Shown in pieces: positions 13,301-27,245 of a stretch of DNA of 64,000 nucleotides. The position numbers and the translations under genes are program-made. This stretch comes from Nemopilema nomurai (lineage: Eukaryota; Cnidaria; Scyphozoa; Rhizostomeae; Rhizostomatidae): positions 1 through 64,000 of the forward strand of contig ML133429.1 in assembly GCA_003864495.1 (NCBI GenBank), read 5' to 3'. How positions within the stretch are numbered: position 1 is the first letter of the stretch; the number at the start of each line of letters is the position of its first letter. The notes beneath the pieces are model-generated. The model searched no databases and was not told the origin of the DNA. It saw only the letters and a list, made by a program, of their open reading frames with translations.

Positions 13301-16300
13301 TGATCATGCAGAAACCAAACGTGGCACAACTGTCATACCAAGGGCATTTGAGCAGAGGGCGTTTATTTAGAAGAGGTTTGTTATGCATAGGGCGTTTATT
13401 TTGAAGTTGTTTATGCAGATGGCGTTGCTATGGAGAGCTTTTGTTTGGGCAGGGAGCGTTTACTTAGAGGGCGTAGCGGTATCGCCCTACGGATCAAACA
13501 TACTCACGAACTCCAGTGGTTGACTTACCAAGTCGGTGATCATCAAATCCGACGCTAACACTTAATGCTCCTACACATTCGGCAATCAAAGAGGAAGGCA
13601 GCACCAAAACAAAGTCATTAGGATGTGGGTGGAATAAGAAAGCGTCAGACTATCATATAGCCCCTGCAACCTTGTATTGTAGAGCACGTGCTTAAAACGA
13701 GTGACAGAAGGGGGAGTATTTCTCTAACAAGACCCTGTTTCTAAGGGTGGATGTATCGGAACAATAGAACGTGAAGGCGAGTTGTATACATGCAGCGAGC
13801 CAAGGGTTTAACCGGATGGAACGCCTTAAGCATACGCAGGCGCTCCTCCAGTGAAAGGCACTTTATGGCCATATAATAATAATAATATAATAATAATAAC
13901 AATAATAATAATATAATAATAATATAATAATCATCATTAATTTATTTAACGGGCGAAAGAACTGGCGAAATTCACTTCAATATCGAGAGGTGGGTGAAAT
14001 GATCACATGGGCAGGAACATACAGCTTGGAAGTCGCGTTTTGAAGAGTTGGAGACGGCCTAACAGATAATCTCAGACGAAAAGCATGCTTATTCATCTTG
14101 ACATCATAAATTAATTAGATGTATCGATAATATTTGGCATTAAATTACGCCCTTTTACCAAGCATAATTAGTTTCTGCTTTAAGAAGTATTAGTCGATAA
14201 AGCTAAATGGATTTCAGTAAATCCTAGAAACAGATAAGGGTTTTACAAATGCAACATGCCAAAATATGGTTTACAAACAGCTTAATATGGACGCAACCAT
14301 TCACGTTAGCTATTGCAGTCTATAGCCATAATTAAACTCCTCAAACGAGAACCGAATAAGTCTATGAACATAAAAGTTTTACATCTTAATGTTCGTGGGT
14401 TGGGAAATCCTCTCAATGAAAGAACATAATTCGAAAATTGCCTTGCGTGCATCTCTTTTTTGAAAAATGGCGATCTTCTGTTCAAGACATTCAGACAAAG
14501 CTTATGGTAACATCGTGATTCTTTGTTAACATCGTTTGCATGAGTTAAGGGTCTTACTCCTGTGGGGTGCATTAAATCTGATAGTAATAAGCATCGGTGG
14601 AGACCAGGCTCTTTAGGCCAGTTTTACGTTTTTGTAAATAAACCAGCATTATTATCAGATTATTCGCATAAACTGTAAAAAAGTCTAGAATTCATTACCG
14701 AAATCTGACTACTGAAACCAGAACGATTTCTCACAAGCAGTGTAGGAACGCAAACGAGGGCATTTCATACGCAACTAGCCATCTGGGAGGAGACAACTGG
14801 AAGAATGAGTCATTAACTTGATGATACTTATCCCAGTGTATTGATTGTTACTGTTCCAAAATGTTAATTGGATTGAACGCACTGATCATGTTTCACCTAT
14901 AGCTTGGTGAAACTTGTTTCCAAATTCAGATATGTGATCCAATATCGCGCATAACACGGAGAAACAATAGAATCGCGGGATTTAGCCCTTGAAAAAAATC
15001 AAATGTCTTTTCTCCTTTGCTTGAAGTAAACATTGAGGTTGTTTCTCCAAACAAGAAGATCTGATCTTTTCATATTGATTAAAAACGGAGGAACAAACAT
15101 CATCAACAGCTTATCAAGGGAAAGAGGTCATTGTGGTAGTGGTTTTGCAAAGGGCATCTCAAACAGGAAGAGAGACTAGAACTGCATCCTGAAATGGGTA
15201 GCAATACTGAACCAGTAAGGATCTACTGGCCAGTGCTAATAAAATACGGATATCCTTTTCTGGAAAACTACCAGTAAATCATCAGGAGATAAAACATCTA
15301 AATTCTCCCTAATAAGGTTTGGTCATGATCAATTTTGCATCACGATAAGAAAAAAAAAACAAAAGTAATGTAATAGATACTTTTATAAATACAATTGATT
15401 AAAGTTTATAAAATGGCTGCAAAGGAGAAACAACAAGCCTAGACATGGACCATTGTCTTGGTTAAATATAACAGTAAGTTTATCCATGATGGCCAAATGT
15501 GATGGAAATTATGCTATAAAACAAATTATCAATAAACAAATCTATAAACAAATTATCAGACTGACTCTCAAACAGCCTGTTCAAACACATTGAGAGTAGT
15601 TAATTTGTGATCAATTTTCTTGCATATTTTACAAAAGAGCAGAGACCTTTCTTCAAATTCTGTAAAACCAGCAACCATATTGCTTCTACATAATATGCAA
15701 TGTTTCAAAAATTTTAAACCAATTTTTCACTTGAACAACAGATCCTTCTATCTATAAGACAGCCTACAGTTATTCGTGTGAACTTACATATATATATGAC
15801 AAACAGGGATCTGGCTTTTTGAATCATAACTTACTAGGTAATACTTGTATTTAATTTGGTAGATGATTAAATATTGAAAAGCGAAAAGAGTTTCAGTAAA
15901 TTTAGAAAATTTCACACTTAAGAAAACACTACAATGAGAAATTTCTATCATTTGTATACAAAAACAATGCTTATGCAGTTTCATGCTAGAATGCAAATAC
16001 TACATGTAAATAAATTTTGAACTCTAAAACAACTGTCACTCTTTTTTCAAGGCCTTGCCTTGAGGACAAATGTACCAGGTTAGTGGAAGAGAGAAAAAAA
16101 GATGAGAAATCTTACAACATGCATGCTCCATTTTTCAAATATACTTTGCTGTCAATATAAATGCCTTCACTTAATTAATTCTGTTGAATAAGTTCTAGAA
16201 CTAGAAGATTTTTTATGCTGATGCCAGTGAGAAACAAACTGAATCATGATATTAATTTTTATCCATGCTCATTTTTTAGGGGGAACTCTTGAACATTTGA

Positions 16301-17706
16301 AAGGCTCATCAATTTTTATGTGACAAGCGAACATGACTTTTAAAAAATAGTTTGAAATTGTCTTTTGTTCCCTTCTTAGTAGACGAAAAACTTTCCCACT
16401 TTAAAAAGGGTTCCGAGATAGCTATGAAACTAATCATTTATGCTCAATTCTATCTTAGTTTCTCCAGTAAATAACTTTTGAATAAACCAATAATGATGAT
16501 GGCCGATGATGATAAATCTGATTCACAGCTTCCGAATTAACGATGAAAGAAGGATGCGAATAATAAGAAAACGAAGCTCGCTTTTTGATTCATGTGAAAG
16601 CAAAGCATCGAATCAATGACCCAAAATTGGTTGGCATTTTTCACAAATATTACTTCCACAACTTTCCAGGAATTATTTCTCAAATTATCTTGAAGCTTCC
16701 AGGTTAAGAAAAAGAAGAAGCTATCACTTCTGGGCGAACAACATCTGTAACAACGGAAAGTAGCCTAACATCACCGTCCTGCCCATAATCCTTGACGGCC
16801 TAAGCTGTGGTTTTTTGTCATCTGCTCTCGAAGATTTTACCACCAAATTAATACATTTTCAACAGCTATCATCTCCGTTGAGTAATTCTTCGAGGAAGAA
16901 TACTAATTCTCAACTGATAATTGCAACATGATTAACTAACAACAGCCTGGCTCAATTTGATCCCTCAAATATTTCACGATAATGGAAAACACTTCTCGAC
17001 TTGCAAGTCTTCGGCGCCCGAATTCCAGCACACGTGAAAATGTCTGGCACACGAGCCGGATGCTAGCTTCTTTGTAAATAAATCCACTGAATTCGAGCAT
17101 TAAAAATCAAAAGTTAAGTACCTGTTAAATAAATTTAATGTTTACTGGTGGCCATTAAATTTAATGCGAATTCGGTATGGCGTAGTCAAGGAACTGAAGG
17201 ACGTACCTGGAGGGAAGATTTGTTGTACGGGAGCGACAGTGCTGCTGTGTCCTTTCCTTCCACGTCAAGATCAAATGACTCTCTCTCTTGGTGTTCGATC
17301 AACCTAAAGACTTTATCAAGATCACACATTCAATTTCCTGCCAGAAACAAAACTGGCAAAATCCCGAGGAAGTAGGAGGTGAGTAACCAGGGGGGTACCA
17401 ATAGCCATTTTTGCTCCTCCGGAGAGGCTATTATTGTTGTCTGTTGCTGCCGCGAAAAGTTCAAGGTTCATATTTTTTAAACTTGATGAAAGTAGGAGTA
17501 ATACAGATAAATAAGAGGAACATATAATTGATGTACTGGCTTAGAAAAAACAAGGGGTTTATAGCAATAACACATATCGCAACTTTTGCAGCAAAATAAA
17601 AAGAATGCCTTTTTATCTTGACATTCAAGAAATTGGATCTGACATAATTCTGCCTTGAATTTTACAGTTCTTTGGATGTTGACCTTCAAGATGTCGAATC
17701 ATACTC
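10357..17706. other. Intergenic stretch without a confident gene
   Basis: No open frame here resembles a known family. A purine-rich block (about 12715-12850) explains some apparent frames. A possible donor site follows TGTGAGTCGTTT on the minus strand near 11952, but no partner exon was found. GGAG/GTGAGT near 17378 on the plus strand is a possible donor of an untranslated exon. Confidence 0.4.
13876..13937. repeat. ATA/TAA microsatellite
   Basis: Interrupted run of AATAATA units about 60 bp long in intergenic DNA. Confidence 0.85.
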
Positions 17707-17828
17707 TATACCGTAAATCCTCGAATAAGCCCCCTGGGGGCTTATTTATTCTTGACATTTTTGGGTGGGGGCTTATTCGAGGTGGGGGCTAATTCGAGGG
17801 GGGGGACAATTCGAGGATTTACGGTATA
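17707..17828. mobile_element. Fold-back element (about 120 bp) with TACCGTAAATCCTCGAAT ends
   Basis: TACCGTAAATCCTCGAAT at 17709-17726 returns as its exact complement at 17809-17826. Between them are several GGGGGCTTATTCGAGG-like blocks, so the whole unit can fold into a hairpin. This is typical of a small palindromic MITE. Confidence 0.8.
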
Positions 17829-18132
17829 TAATAGATCCTAGCATCGGTTTCGAGAAAACTATTGACAACAATGCAATACAGAAAAGTTTCTGAACAATAT
17901 TATAAAACAAAACCACTATGATTATTGGCTACATTATTGCAGGCACAATTGTATTCTGCAGAAGCAGACAAAACTAGGATTAACCCTAATTTTTATCTTT
18001 CTAATAGCAAAAACTTTTTTAATTATGAAAAAATCAAGGAACTGGGCCAGCCAAATACAAATTACCTACTCAAGAGCGATTTCTATTCGCGTATTCAAAT
18101 GTATATTAATATATCAAGGGATATTTATAAAT

Positions 18133-19078
18133 AGGTGCATTTTTCATCACGCGAGTCTACCATTTTCTGCCTAACTTTGAAATAATTGTTTTTGAATGAG
18201 CAACAGATCCATCTATGATGTGTAGAATGCGTATGATAGCAAAAGAAATTTAGCTACTAGTATCACATGCAGCGGACAGAAGAAAATATTCACAGGTTGG
18301 CACCAAGTCACGCACTAATTACTTCAACAGTGTCTAAAATCATATTCCGATGTAAAAGTAATAAACACGTTGCTGATAAGAGGCTGAACCAGGCCATATC
18401 GAGGCCAAACAAAAGAGTTTTTCAGAGGTCAGTGATTTTTCATTTCACAAGTTAATTCTCAGCCCTGTTTTGTAGTCACAACATCTACAGAAAGCAAGAC
18501 TGTTTTTGCAATGCTGCCAATAACCTACAAAAGACCAGACACTTGCACAAGGAAAGAAATATGCGTTTATCCATGCCGTCCCCCTGGAACACAACATTAA
18601 ACATTCTACGCACAGCAAACACAAATCTTCTAATCTATTGTACATGTATCAGCTTCGTTATAAACAAAGCCTGGATTCCTCGAAAAAAGGTTGGCACGCC
18701 AAAAATTCTGTTTACGCTTTGTCATCGACGTAAGAAGGTGGGAGAAGAAACGGTGGGAAGTGTCCCAACCCCAACTTGGACTTTTTTGGATCTTTTTGTT
18801 TCTATCCCTGGCACAGTGGACACTTTGATCAAACAAATGCGTTTTTGTGCTCATGCAGCGACGCATGTGTTGTCCATTTGCTTTGACACTGCGTAGCGAA
18901 CAAACTCACATACATATATGTTTATAGTTTTAACTGGAGCCTCAAGAATCTTTTGTGTACCAAGAAGTTTTACCTAACAGTAAGTTGCTAATTGTTCCAA
19001 GAATCGACAGGCTAGAATAAATGTGCAATCCTAGTTAGGTAGAAAAAATGGTAGACTCACATGATGAAAAATGCACCT
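18133..19078. mobile_element. TIR element of about 946 bp with arms of about 45 bp
   Basis: The left arm at 18133-18176 begins AGGTGCATTTTTCATCACG. The right arm at 19033-19078 is its complement with a few differences, and both continue through GAGTCTACCATTTT to CTAAC. The interior has no recognisable transposase, so it is probably a decayed non-autonomous DNA transposon. No clear target duplication is seen. Confidence 0.7.
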
Positions 19079-22000
19079 GTTTTCACTGGGCCTAATTATT
19101 ACGAAACTCGCTTTGTAGCTTTGTAGGGACAGGTTGACTAGAGAGCATTTCATAGCACCCCTTTTAAAATCTTTTTAACCATTTATGGAGTTTAAAACGA
19201 TGGGGTTTAAATTTTATTTGCATATTGGCAAAAAAGGCAGCGTCAGCGTCTTAAAATTTGTGAAGAACGTAGAAGCAAGACAACAGTATCTCTCGACCTA
19301 TTTCATTGTTAAACAACAATTTCCTTTAAAACTTTGAATATCTACGTTTTTCAACTTTCCTTGGTTTCAAAGATCCTGCCCTGACCTTTCTTAACTTTTT
19401 TACAAGCCAAAAAAACTTTTTTGCACGATGCCTTCTAATAAAAACATGTTATCCATGTTAACATCTTAATAGTTCATGTACATGCGTCTCTAAAAATGAT
19501 GTCTCTCGACAAGATTTCATAATAAAGAGTCATTGAAGCATTCGTAAAAAGTATTCATGGAAAGCGAAACTACATCCACCGATTCTTACTTTTTTGTAGA
19601 CTTGATTCAATGTCATTTCTGGTTTAGTTATCTTGAACAGTGACCCGATGAGGAAAATGTGAGAAAGCTAGCATTTAGCTATTTGGCTAATGTAATTAGA
19701 GAAGAAAATCATGCTATGAAGGTGTTAGAAGAGTAATATTGAAAATCTCGAACATTTAGCTGGAAAAGAGGTCAAGAAGTGGTAGGCTCAGTAGAAGGAA
19801 AAACCCCTTTATCTGTTTTGGTGGTATCTTTGTCATGCCACTTGGCCACTTAGTTACACCAAGATGTGGGGAGCTTCAAATTACGTAGACCAAGTAAAAG
19901 GATGCTTGGAAATTGCTGAATTTTTCACTGGGTGTCATCGTTGTTTTCCAGCGTGGGTTTCGTGTCTAGGAGAAGATGCCAAACAAGTCTAATGGATAGA
20001 TGCTCGTGTCCTGAAGACTACAGGGGGCTCTAAACAGAACGTACATTAGATGTCATCAGGGGCGCAACTAGGATATTTAAGGGGCAGGGGTTTCCGGGTA
20101 GAAATGGGGCATAAAGACATTCGATTTCCATGGGAATAGGGCAAAATTTACCTCCTTGCCAAAAAGCAGAGGCTGTTACCCCCCCCCCCCTCTCCCTTAG
20201 GTGCGCTCCTGTGTTATACATAGTTCGAGTGTGCAAGTTTCCTAGAGACTTGAGAGCCTTGGTTCCAGCACAAAAACAGCTCGCTCCGGAGGGCACGGAA
20301 ATGCCGAAATCTCTTGACATTAGTAAACAAGAAATGACATGATGACGTAACGTCATTGTGCATAAAAGCATGAATGGTAGACATTGCAATGGCTGTATAC
20401 TATAGGAGTTCTGTTCGACGCTTTCTGATGCGTTGCACTGTGTTTATCTACATGATGATCTGAAATAGGAGTAGAGTGCGTCGCAGTTAAGTGTTGTACG
20501 TACGGGAAGTGCTGGACTGAGAGGGCATTTGCCAAACATGGTTGATTCAAAGCAAGGAGCATTTGCATTCTTCTGACCAACGTCATAAACAGAAGAATGA
20601 AAATATAACAAAATCGTGTTCATAGAGGCACGTTTTGGTACTTTGCGACGTGTTTATTGGCGCCAAAGGCCAAAGCAGCAATGACTAGAACCACGGAGGG
20701 GTACATCTTGCCGATAGCCTGATAATTCATTCTCTAATGCAGCCAGGGTGAATTGCATTTAGGTAGGCTCAAACATGTCCGGCGTAGGCTAAGAAAATTG
20801 CCCTGGTGAAAAATTGAAAATCATGTCTTTTTGCATACTAGCGACAGAGAACGTTTTAAGATCAACGAATTGCTTTTATTGCGTCATTGTGGACAAGCAG
20901 TTTGTGAAAATAGTGTTGAGAAGAATGTCCGGCATTGATTAAAACATAAAAATGCACCCTAGGATTTAGTCAAAAGCCGCCATTCGAAGCAACGCAGCGG
21001 CTCTCATCTGATGTCATTTACCCCGGTATTATCAGTCCCACACGCTGAGGAGTGATTCATCACAACCATTGATTAAAGTATTGGAAACTGAATTTCACGG
21101 AATAAGGCCAAATAAGTCGTAGATTGGAAGTGCCCGGGTTTTACTACCAACTGGCGCATTTTTCAAAACAGATTATCAATTTGATAACTGAAAATATAAG
21201 ATGAATGTGCAACTCATGCTTTGAATACGTACATAATAAACATCTAATAAACATACAAAATCTTGGACTCCAGCAAGGTGAAGCTTTATAAACATAGACA
21301 AGACAGCGGTGCAATATTATGGATATTCTAACATACTTTTACGCGAAGAAAGGCTTTAGGCAAACAGATCAACTTTCCTGTTTGGTTTGTTTTCTTAAAA
21401 ATCTAAATTATTATTATTTGCAAGTAAAATTAAATTAACAAGATTATGAATTTTGTTTTCCTCCCTTGAAGCATCTAAGCTACTTTCCTGCCTGCATTGC
21501 ACTTCTTTGATGAATGAAGAAGCTTTATAGCAACTAAAGACAGCATTTCCAAGGTTAATCAGGGCCCCTACTTGTGAAAAGACATATTACTAAATTTCTA
21601 GCAAAATGACGTCACGCCAGAGAAACAGCTTATTTTCTATTGCAGAAAATAAGGTGCTCGTTACTACCCTCCTTACCCCTCCCTAGTTGACTCATTTCAT
21701 GCCCCTTTCTCTGCTTTACAGAAAGGGTTTCAAAGAGTTGTACCGAAAGGTACATATTTAGTCATAAAGGCTGATACGGGAAAAAGTTTCCTGATAAGGG
21801 CAGGGGCATCGAGCGAGCATCTTGTTCCGCCTTCCGTGATGCGTGACAAAGCATTTTTGCTTCTTATCCAAGCATAATGTTAAATTGATTATGTTGTCAA
21901 CGGTCAGGAAAGCACGTGTGCTGCCTCCAACTGGGCAACGGGCTCATTTCGACGCACGCAAGGAACTATTAGCTCGTATCCCTGCGTTTGATGCTTGTTT

Positions 22001-25000
22001 ACGGCTGGTTAGCAGCTCATTGTCGCTATCAAGGATCACGCGCTGCAAGGGAAGAAGATTACGTTACCAGCTGGATACGCCTATAGTGACATCAAATGTC
22101 CCTTTCACAGCATGTATGGTAACTGTCTTGACTTTCCAAGACAAAAGTTTCTTCCAACATTTGGAAGAGTCATTTTGGGGGAGGGGGGCAGTCTACTGTA
22201 TTCCTTACAGCCAGCCCCCGGTTCTAATGGGCCTGCAACATCAGCTGTCTAAAAACTTTGGTTTCAAAGTTTGGGCTGTGAAAAATAAAAGTATACGATT
22301 TTGTCGTTTTCAGCTTTATCAAAAAGATAGAGCCCTAGGGTAATAAAATCTAGAAAGCTTCCTATGAGTCTTATTATACAAGGCTCAGCCCATGTCAAAG
22401 TTCATAGTTTCAGATCCGCTATCCCTAGTGCAAGGCAAAGCCAATCAATCATTATTTACAAGGCCAACCCTGGTTCATTTTATGGACAACAGACCCCAAA
22501 ATTTTTTAAATTTCTGTTCTTGGTTAATTTTCCTATATTCAGCTTCGCAAAACGCTTCCACCAACCCTCAACCACTTTTATAGCATAGTTTTGGTGTCTA
22601 AGACAGGTCTATAAACGTGTTTCTGTGGGTTTCAGCCCCGACCCCCAAATTTCAGTCTAGGGGCCACAGACCCGCAAAATCTTGATTTTTTTTTATTCTT
22701 CTATATATATATTCAAATCAATAATACGCTTCCAACGAGCCCTCGACCACTTTCATAGCATAATATTTCGTCTAGATATGACTAACTATCCGCTTGACCC
22801 CCTGTCTACACCCATTTTACTATTGTTGTGAATAAGGAGACCTCTAGCACCCTTCAAATACGACTTCCACGTAACAGTCACGGTATCTGCTAATGCGTTA
22901 AAAGCTTCTATTCAACACTTTCGATTCTAGAGGGGGCAGAGGTGTCTAAATCAGGGGAATTGCCTGGCAGTGCTCTGCTTTCAGACCCATCCTAAACAAC
23001 TTGATTCATAGAAATAATTGATCCAATCGCTTCCACCCCTCTCTTTCCAATCACCTATTCGTCGGCTTATTCATTCATGTTCATCTGGAAAATTGTATGT
23101 CAAACTGGTCGATAGAGAAGCCTAAAACAAAGCGGGGCAGTGGGGGTAACTCCCCCTGCAGCTTCATCCTAATTCTTTTATTTTGTTTTCCACGATCTTC
23201 ACGCTTTAGCCCGCCCTTTTGGGCTGAGCCTGTGCAGACCTCCTTCTGGTAGTGGGTAAAGAGGAAATTATGAAACGAGGCTATTGTTCATTTACTCATC
23301 GAGTCTGTTCTCAGAACATCCATTGTGGTCATTTGGCTGTCGAACTTCGCGTAGGGCAGGGCTCGTATTCTGATAAATGCTGAAGAATCGTGTTTGGTTT
23401 CTGCATCAAGCCTGGTTCCCATGAAATCTTAAAAGGGTCATCGACGACCTGCGTTTGTCTCCCGTTTTTAATGGAAACGCTTCCTTAAGACCGTTACCAT
23501 TGCGCAAGGGAGAGTTATTCTGAGTTCAGCTTTCTCGTTGAACTCCAGCTGAAAGTCCCCGCCATTGAACCTATTTGATTTTGATTTGCGCGCCCTTAAA
23601 GGATGATGGGATACTGCGCTTTCCGTCAGATCGCCAATCAATGGGAACTCTTTTTCGTTGATCATAATGGGAGATGAAAGAAGGACAGGGAGATCCCGAT
23701 TTTATAGGAACAAGGCTAAAGGGAAATGAGAAGCACTCACCAAAGACACACTCTCTCTATAAGCACGTGGGAGTCAATCTATTTTCGGCTTCGCAGCGCC
23801 TCTGAGGTCTACCATCAAAGCAATGATCCAAACCACTATCTCGTTTGCAGCGCATGATGGGAATACATTTCTCCAAATATGGCATGACTTAAACTTTCAG
23901 ACACCGTTTCAAAACACGCGGAACTTGATGATGGTGCAGTTATCTGTCACAAATGAGTGTGTCGGAATGGCACAAACATGTTGAGGGTTCCAAGTCACAT
24001 GTTGATTTTCGTCAATGAACATGCTATCAAGACAGTTATTTTCAAATTCAAACATTGCCTAACGATGAAGTCAAAGGCAAACAAAATAAAAATGGTTTCA
24101 TTACTTTGGAGTAAGCCTAATTGAAGAATTTAATGATTATATTTGGATCAAGCTTCCAAAAGTTTTGTCATTCTCTATATGCAGTTTGCGAAACTGTAAC
24201 TTTGAACACAGTTCACACTGAATGAGTATCCCCTGGCCATGAAATGAATATTTCCAAACCCTATTTAGTTTTCTTCTTATAGCCGCGATCCTCAAAGTTA
24301 GCATTGACAGCTTTATCGAACTGATTAGCAGACCTAGCTTAGCCATGACGCTTTCTGTATACATTAGTTGAGCATGAGCGTTTCTGGACGTCACAATTCT
24401 GAAGCACCAGTCAAGAATTGAAATAGAATGAATATCAGAAAGAAGATAATGACAAAGGCACAAAAGAATAACAACAGCTACGCAAGTGTCCTTGTAGGTA
24501 CGATAAGGCAGGTGGACATCTAAGAAATCGTGACACAGGTGTAGCAGAACAGTGTGCCTTCATTTCTCTGCCCACCCCTGAACCTGGTATTACATAGGGG
24601 TTTTTAGACTCCTTGCCTGGCACTCCAAGATGCTGCTAAACACGACCAACTAAAACTCAAAATCGTTTTTCCGTTGATGTCTCGTGTGTCAAATGACCAA
24701 AGCCTGCAAACATACAGTTTGTGTCATGAGTACCTTTTGGTTGACCACATCACGCATGACTGCTAAATTAACATGGGGGTCAAAGGTCTGGGCCACAGAC
24801 GGTGACGTCACTGCAGCGAAAATGGTCACTGAACCATGAAATGTGCAAGAGGTGTGTATTCCTTTGGGTCTGCCAAGCTAAACAGATCAGTTCAATAAAA
24901 CTTTTGAAGAGCAAACATTTACATATTTGACATTTCAAAACTTGAACGCAGCACGTCTGCTGTATTGGTGCAAGGGTTATGTGTTCGAGAAGATCCCACC

Positions 25001-26663
25001 GTGAGGCATGCCTCATTATTTAAAGTTTTATTTAACTGTAATTTAGCAATTCCTTTGTTCCAATATAAAAAGTTTAAATTAACAAGACATGTTTAACAAA
25101 AATCTTTGATGCCAGTCAAAAATATTTTCATTTTGCTTCCCAATGCTTTTTTCGTGCAAGCAATTGTTCTTGTAAAACATTATTCTTCCAACCAGTCAAA
25201 AATCCAAATCCCTTACTTTTATCAAACAATAAAAAAGCTGCGGAAGAGGAGAAGGGTTGTAGAACTGCCCTTAACAGAGTTTTAATCTCATTAAATTCTC
25301 ATTTAATCGGAATTTTCATCCACACGATTTGATATTTTTGAATAGGCAATTTAATTGCCTGACACATTGATGAAACTACGAAGGGTAGTGAATTTTGAGT
25401 CAGGCACTTGCTGTCTTCAAATCAAATAGCTTTTATTTAAGAAACCATAAAAAAGTGTAGTGATATGAATTTTCATGTCGTGATTTTATTTGTCGTGAGT
25501 TATACGTTTGTCGTGAGTTATATGTCTGAATAACGTGATGTTTGTTTGAGTACAGTTATCGTGCTTTGTGTTAATCTGTACCGGCTTCCTATTGTGTTTG
25601 TTTTCCTATAAATTTGTAATAATAGTCAGTTGATTTGGAAGAGGCACTCGAGGAAACACGTTGCCTTTTTCTCACTCGTCTCCCTGCCGAACCCTGAACG
25701 CAGAAACAATTTTCGTTACAAAAGTAATGGCTTTGGATGATGTACCAAATTTTTTTGGGAATTTTTACATACCTGTCTTTGAAATCGGTTTAAGAAACTG
25801 ATAAGTGAATAAATGTTTCGTGGCACCAAACTTCAAAATAGCAATAAATGGCAAATAGTTTAGCAGAGATGTGTTTACGCTATTTCGTGTCATGAAAAAC
25901 TAGTAAGTATTAATTAACGTACATGTATCTGCTTTGTCTAGAGCATAAAAGTGATGAAATCAAGGAAATTGTTTGGTATTTATTAGTTTGGGTCACATTC
26001 TAAAAGAGAGTATGATGCTACTGGTTCTCAAAATAGTCTAATAGTGACAATTCATCAATTCGTGTGCAATGGTAACTGATCTCTTGGCTTTGCACGCGAG
26101 AATCAGAGCCAAGGCGAGGGTACAATTACTGGACAAGATTGGCTCTGATGCTCAAGTGTCTTTTATGTGTGCCAAGATATTACAAATTGAACTGATTTCA
26201 CATGCTCAATGGGATTTTGTGGCTAACTCTTTTTCACACGGGCTGAATTACAACAATTCTAAGTATAGATTCACGTTAAAGGGAATGGAGGCATTTTTAA
26301 GTTCCTTGGGTTAGCAAGCTCAAACTGTCAATCAAGCATAAACCAACTACAAATGTCCATCTACCACTTCACGTGGCCACTTTCACTCAAGACTGCGTGC
26401 GATAGGCAATCGAATGCACTTCACGTGCTCAGTTACAACGTGACTACATTGCTCTGTACTGCCCACTAAAAGAAAGGGCATGGGCTCCATTTCTCTGACC
26501 TCTAGCAAATTGATACTGCATACTAGTTATTTTCATCATGTTTACTTACATAATGTACCCTGCAAATTACCGATGGGGCAGTGAAATAGTCTCAGCAAGA
26601 AGGACGATGGTTGGAAACAATGGAACTTAAGAATCAAGGACAAGAAAACAATGAAAAGCTGGT
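19079..26663. other. Intergenic stretch without a confident gene
   Basis: The largest open frame is 166 codons at 21843-22343 on the plus strand. It has no recognisable motif and ends beside a duplicated repeat. Other frames are short and uncharacteristic. No spliced gene could be assembled. Confidence 0.4.
22450..22800. repeat. Two diverged tandem units of about 170 bp
   Basis: ACGCTTCCACCAACCCTCAA near 22551 and ACGCTTCCAACGAGCCCTCG near 22726 begin matching stretches that continue through CCACTTT(T/C)ATAGCATA. Each is preceded by a matching ACAGACCC...AAAATTTT-like block. This looks like an old tandem duplication of a repeat. Confidence 0.6.
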
Positions 26664-26758
26664 TACATTTGGTACTAAAATCTGATGACTTGAGGTCTAC
26701 GAATAAGGAACTTTTGGAACTAGGCCTTGTCGTAGGTTCCTTATAAAAAAAGCGTGTA
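26664..26758. mobile_element. CACGC...GCGTG element, truncated fragment
   Basis: This is the complement of the left 95 bp or so of the elements at 6768-7175 and 56467-56858. It includes the end GGTTCCTTATAAAAAAAGCG followed by TGTA. The rest of the element is missing. Confidence 0.8.
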
Positions 26759-26869
26759 TAGGGACAAGAGAGCAATAGAAAGCTGCCTATAGGGACAGAA
26801 GAACAACGTCTCCCCAGCAATAGAATTCTATGGTGATATTTCAATTTAAGAAATCTATTTAAGAAATTT

Positions 26870-27245
26870 CTTAATTTGGATCACATAACCTGAAAGAGCA
26901 TCATGAAGTACCACTAAAAAGGCAACATTAGTGAATTGTGCTACAAAAAGGCAGAGATATGGCCACATTAATAGGCTTTTTCTCAATCAAACCTCTGTAT
27001 TCTGGTCTCTGTTCATAACTTTACGAGCAGAGCCAAAGTAACAGTGATTAGTTACCAAACATTATATCCTTCATTGGCCATATCTCGACCAGTTTTTGAC
27101 ACATTTGGTCAATTTTGCATGTTTGAAAGTATTTCATGGTGATTTTCAATATAATATGGTTGAAATTAAAAAATTCTTTAACATATTTTGGTGACATTAC
27201 ACTTTCGAGTTCTATTGTGGTGGATTTTAAACTGACGGAGAGCAA
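26870..27245. repeat. Interspersed repeat, copy 1
   Basis: Shares long stretches with 48935-49290 in the same order: a GTGCTACAAA...GATA(T/C)GGCC block, then GGTCTCTGTTCATAACTTTA, then CATTGGCCATATCTC(G/A)ACC, then TGGTGAT(T/C)TT. The two copies are diverged. No inverted ends or coding frame are seen; the family is unknown. Confidence 0.7.

Noticed and set aside
21843..22343. 166-codon plus-strand frame
   Set aside because: No domain, mixed composition, and next to duplicated repeats; treated as chance.
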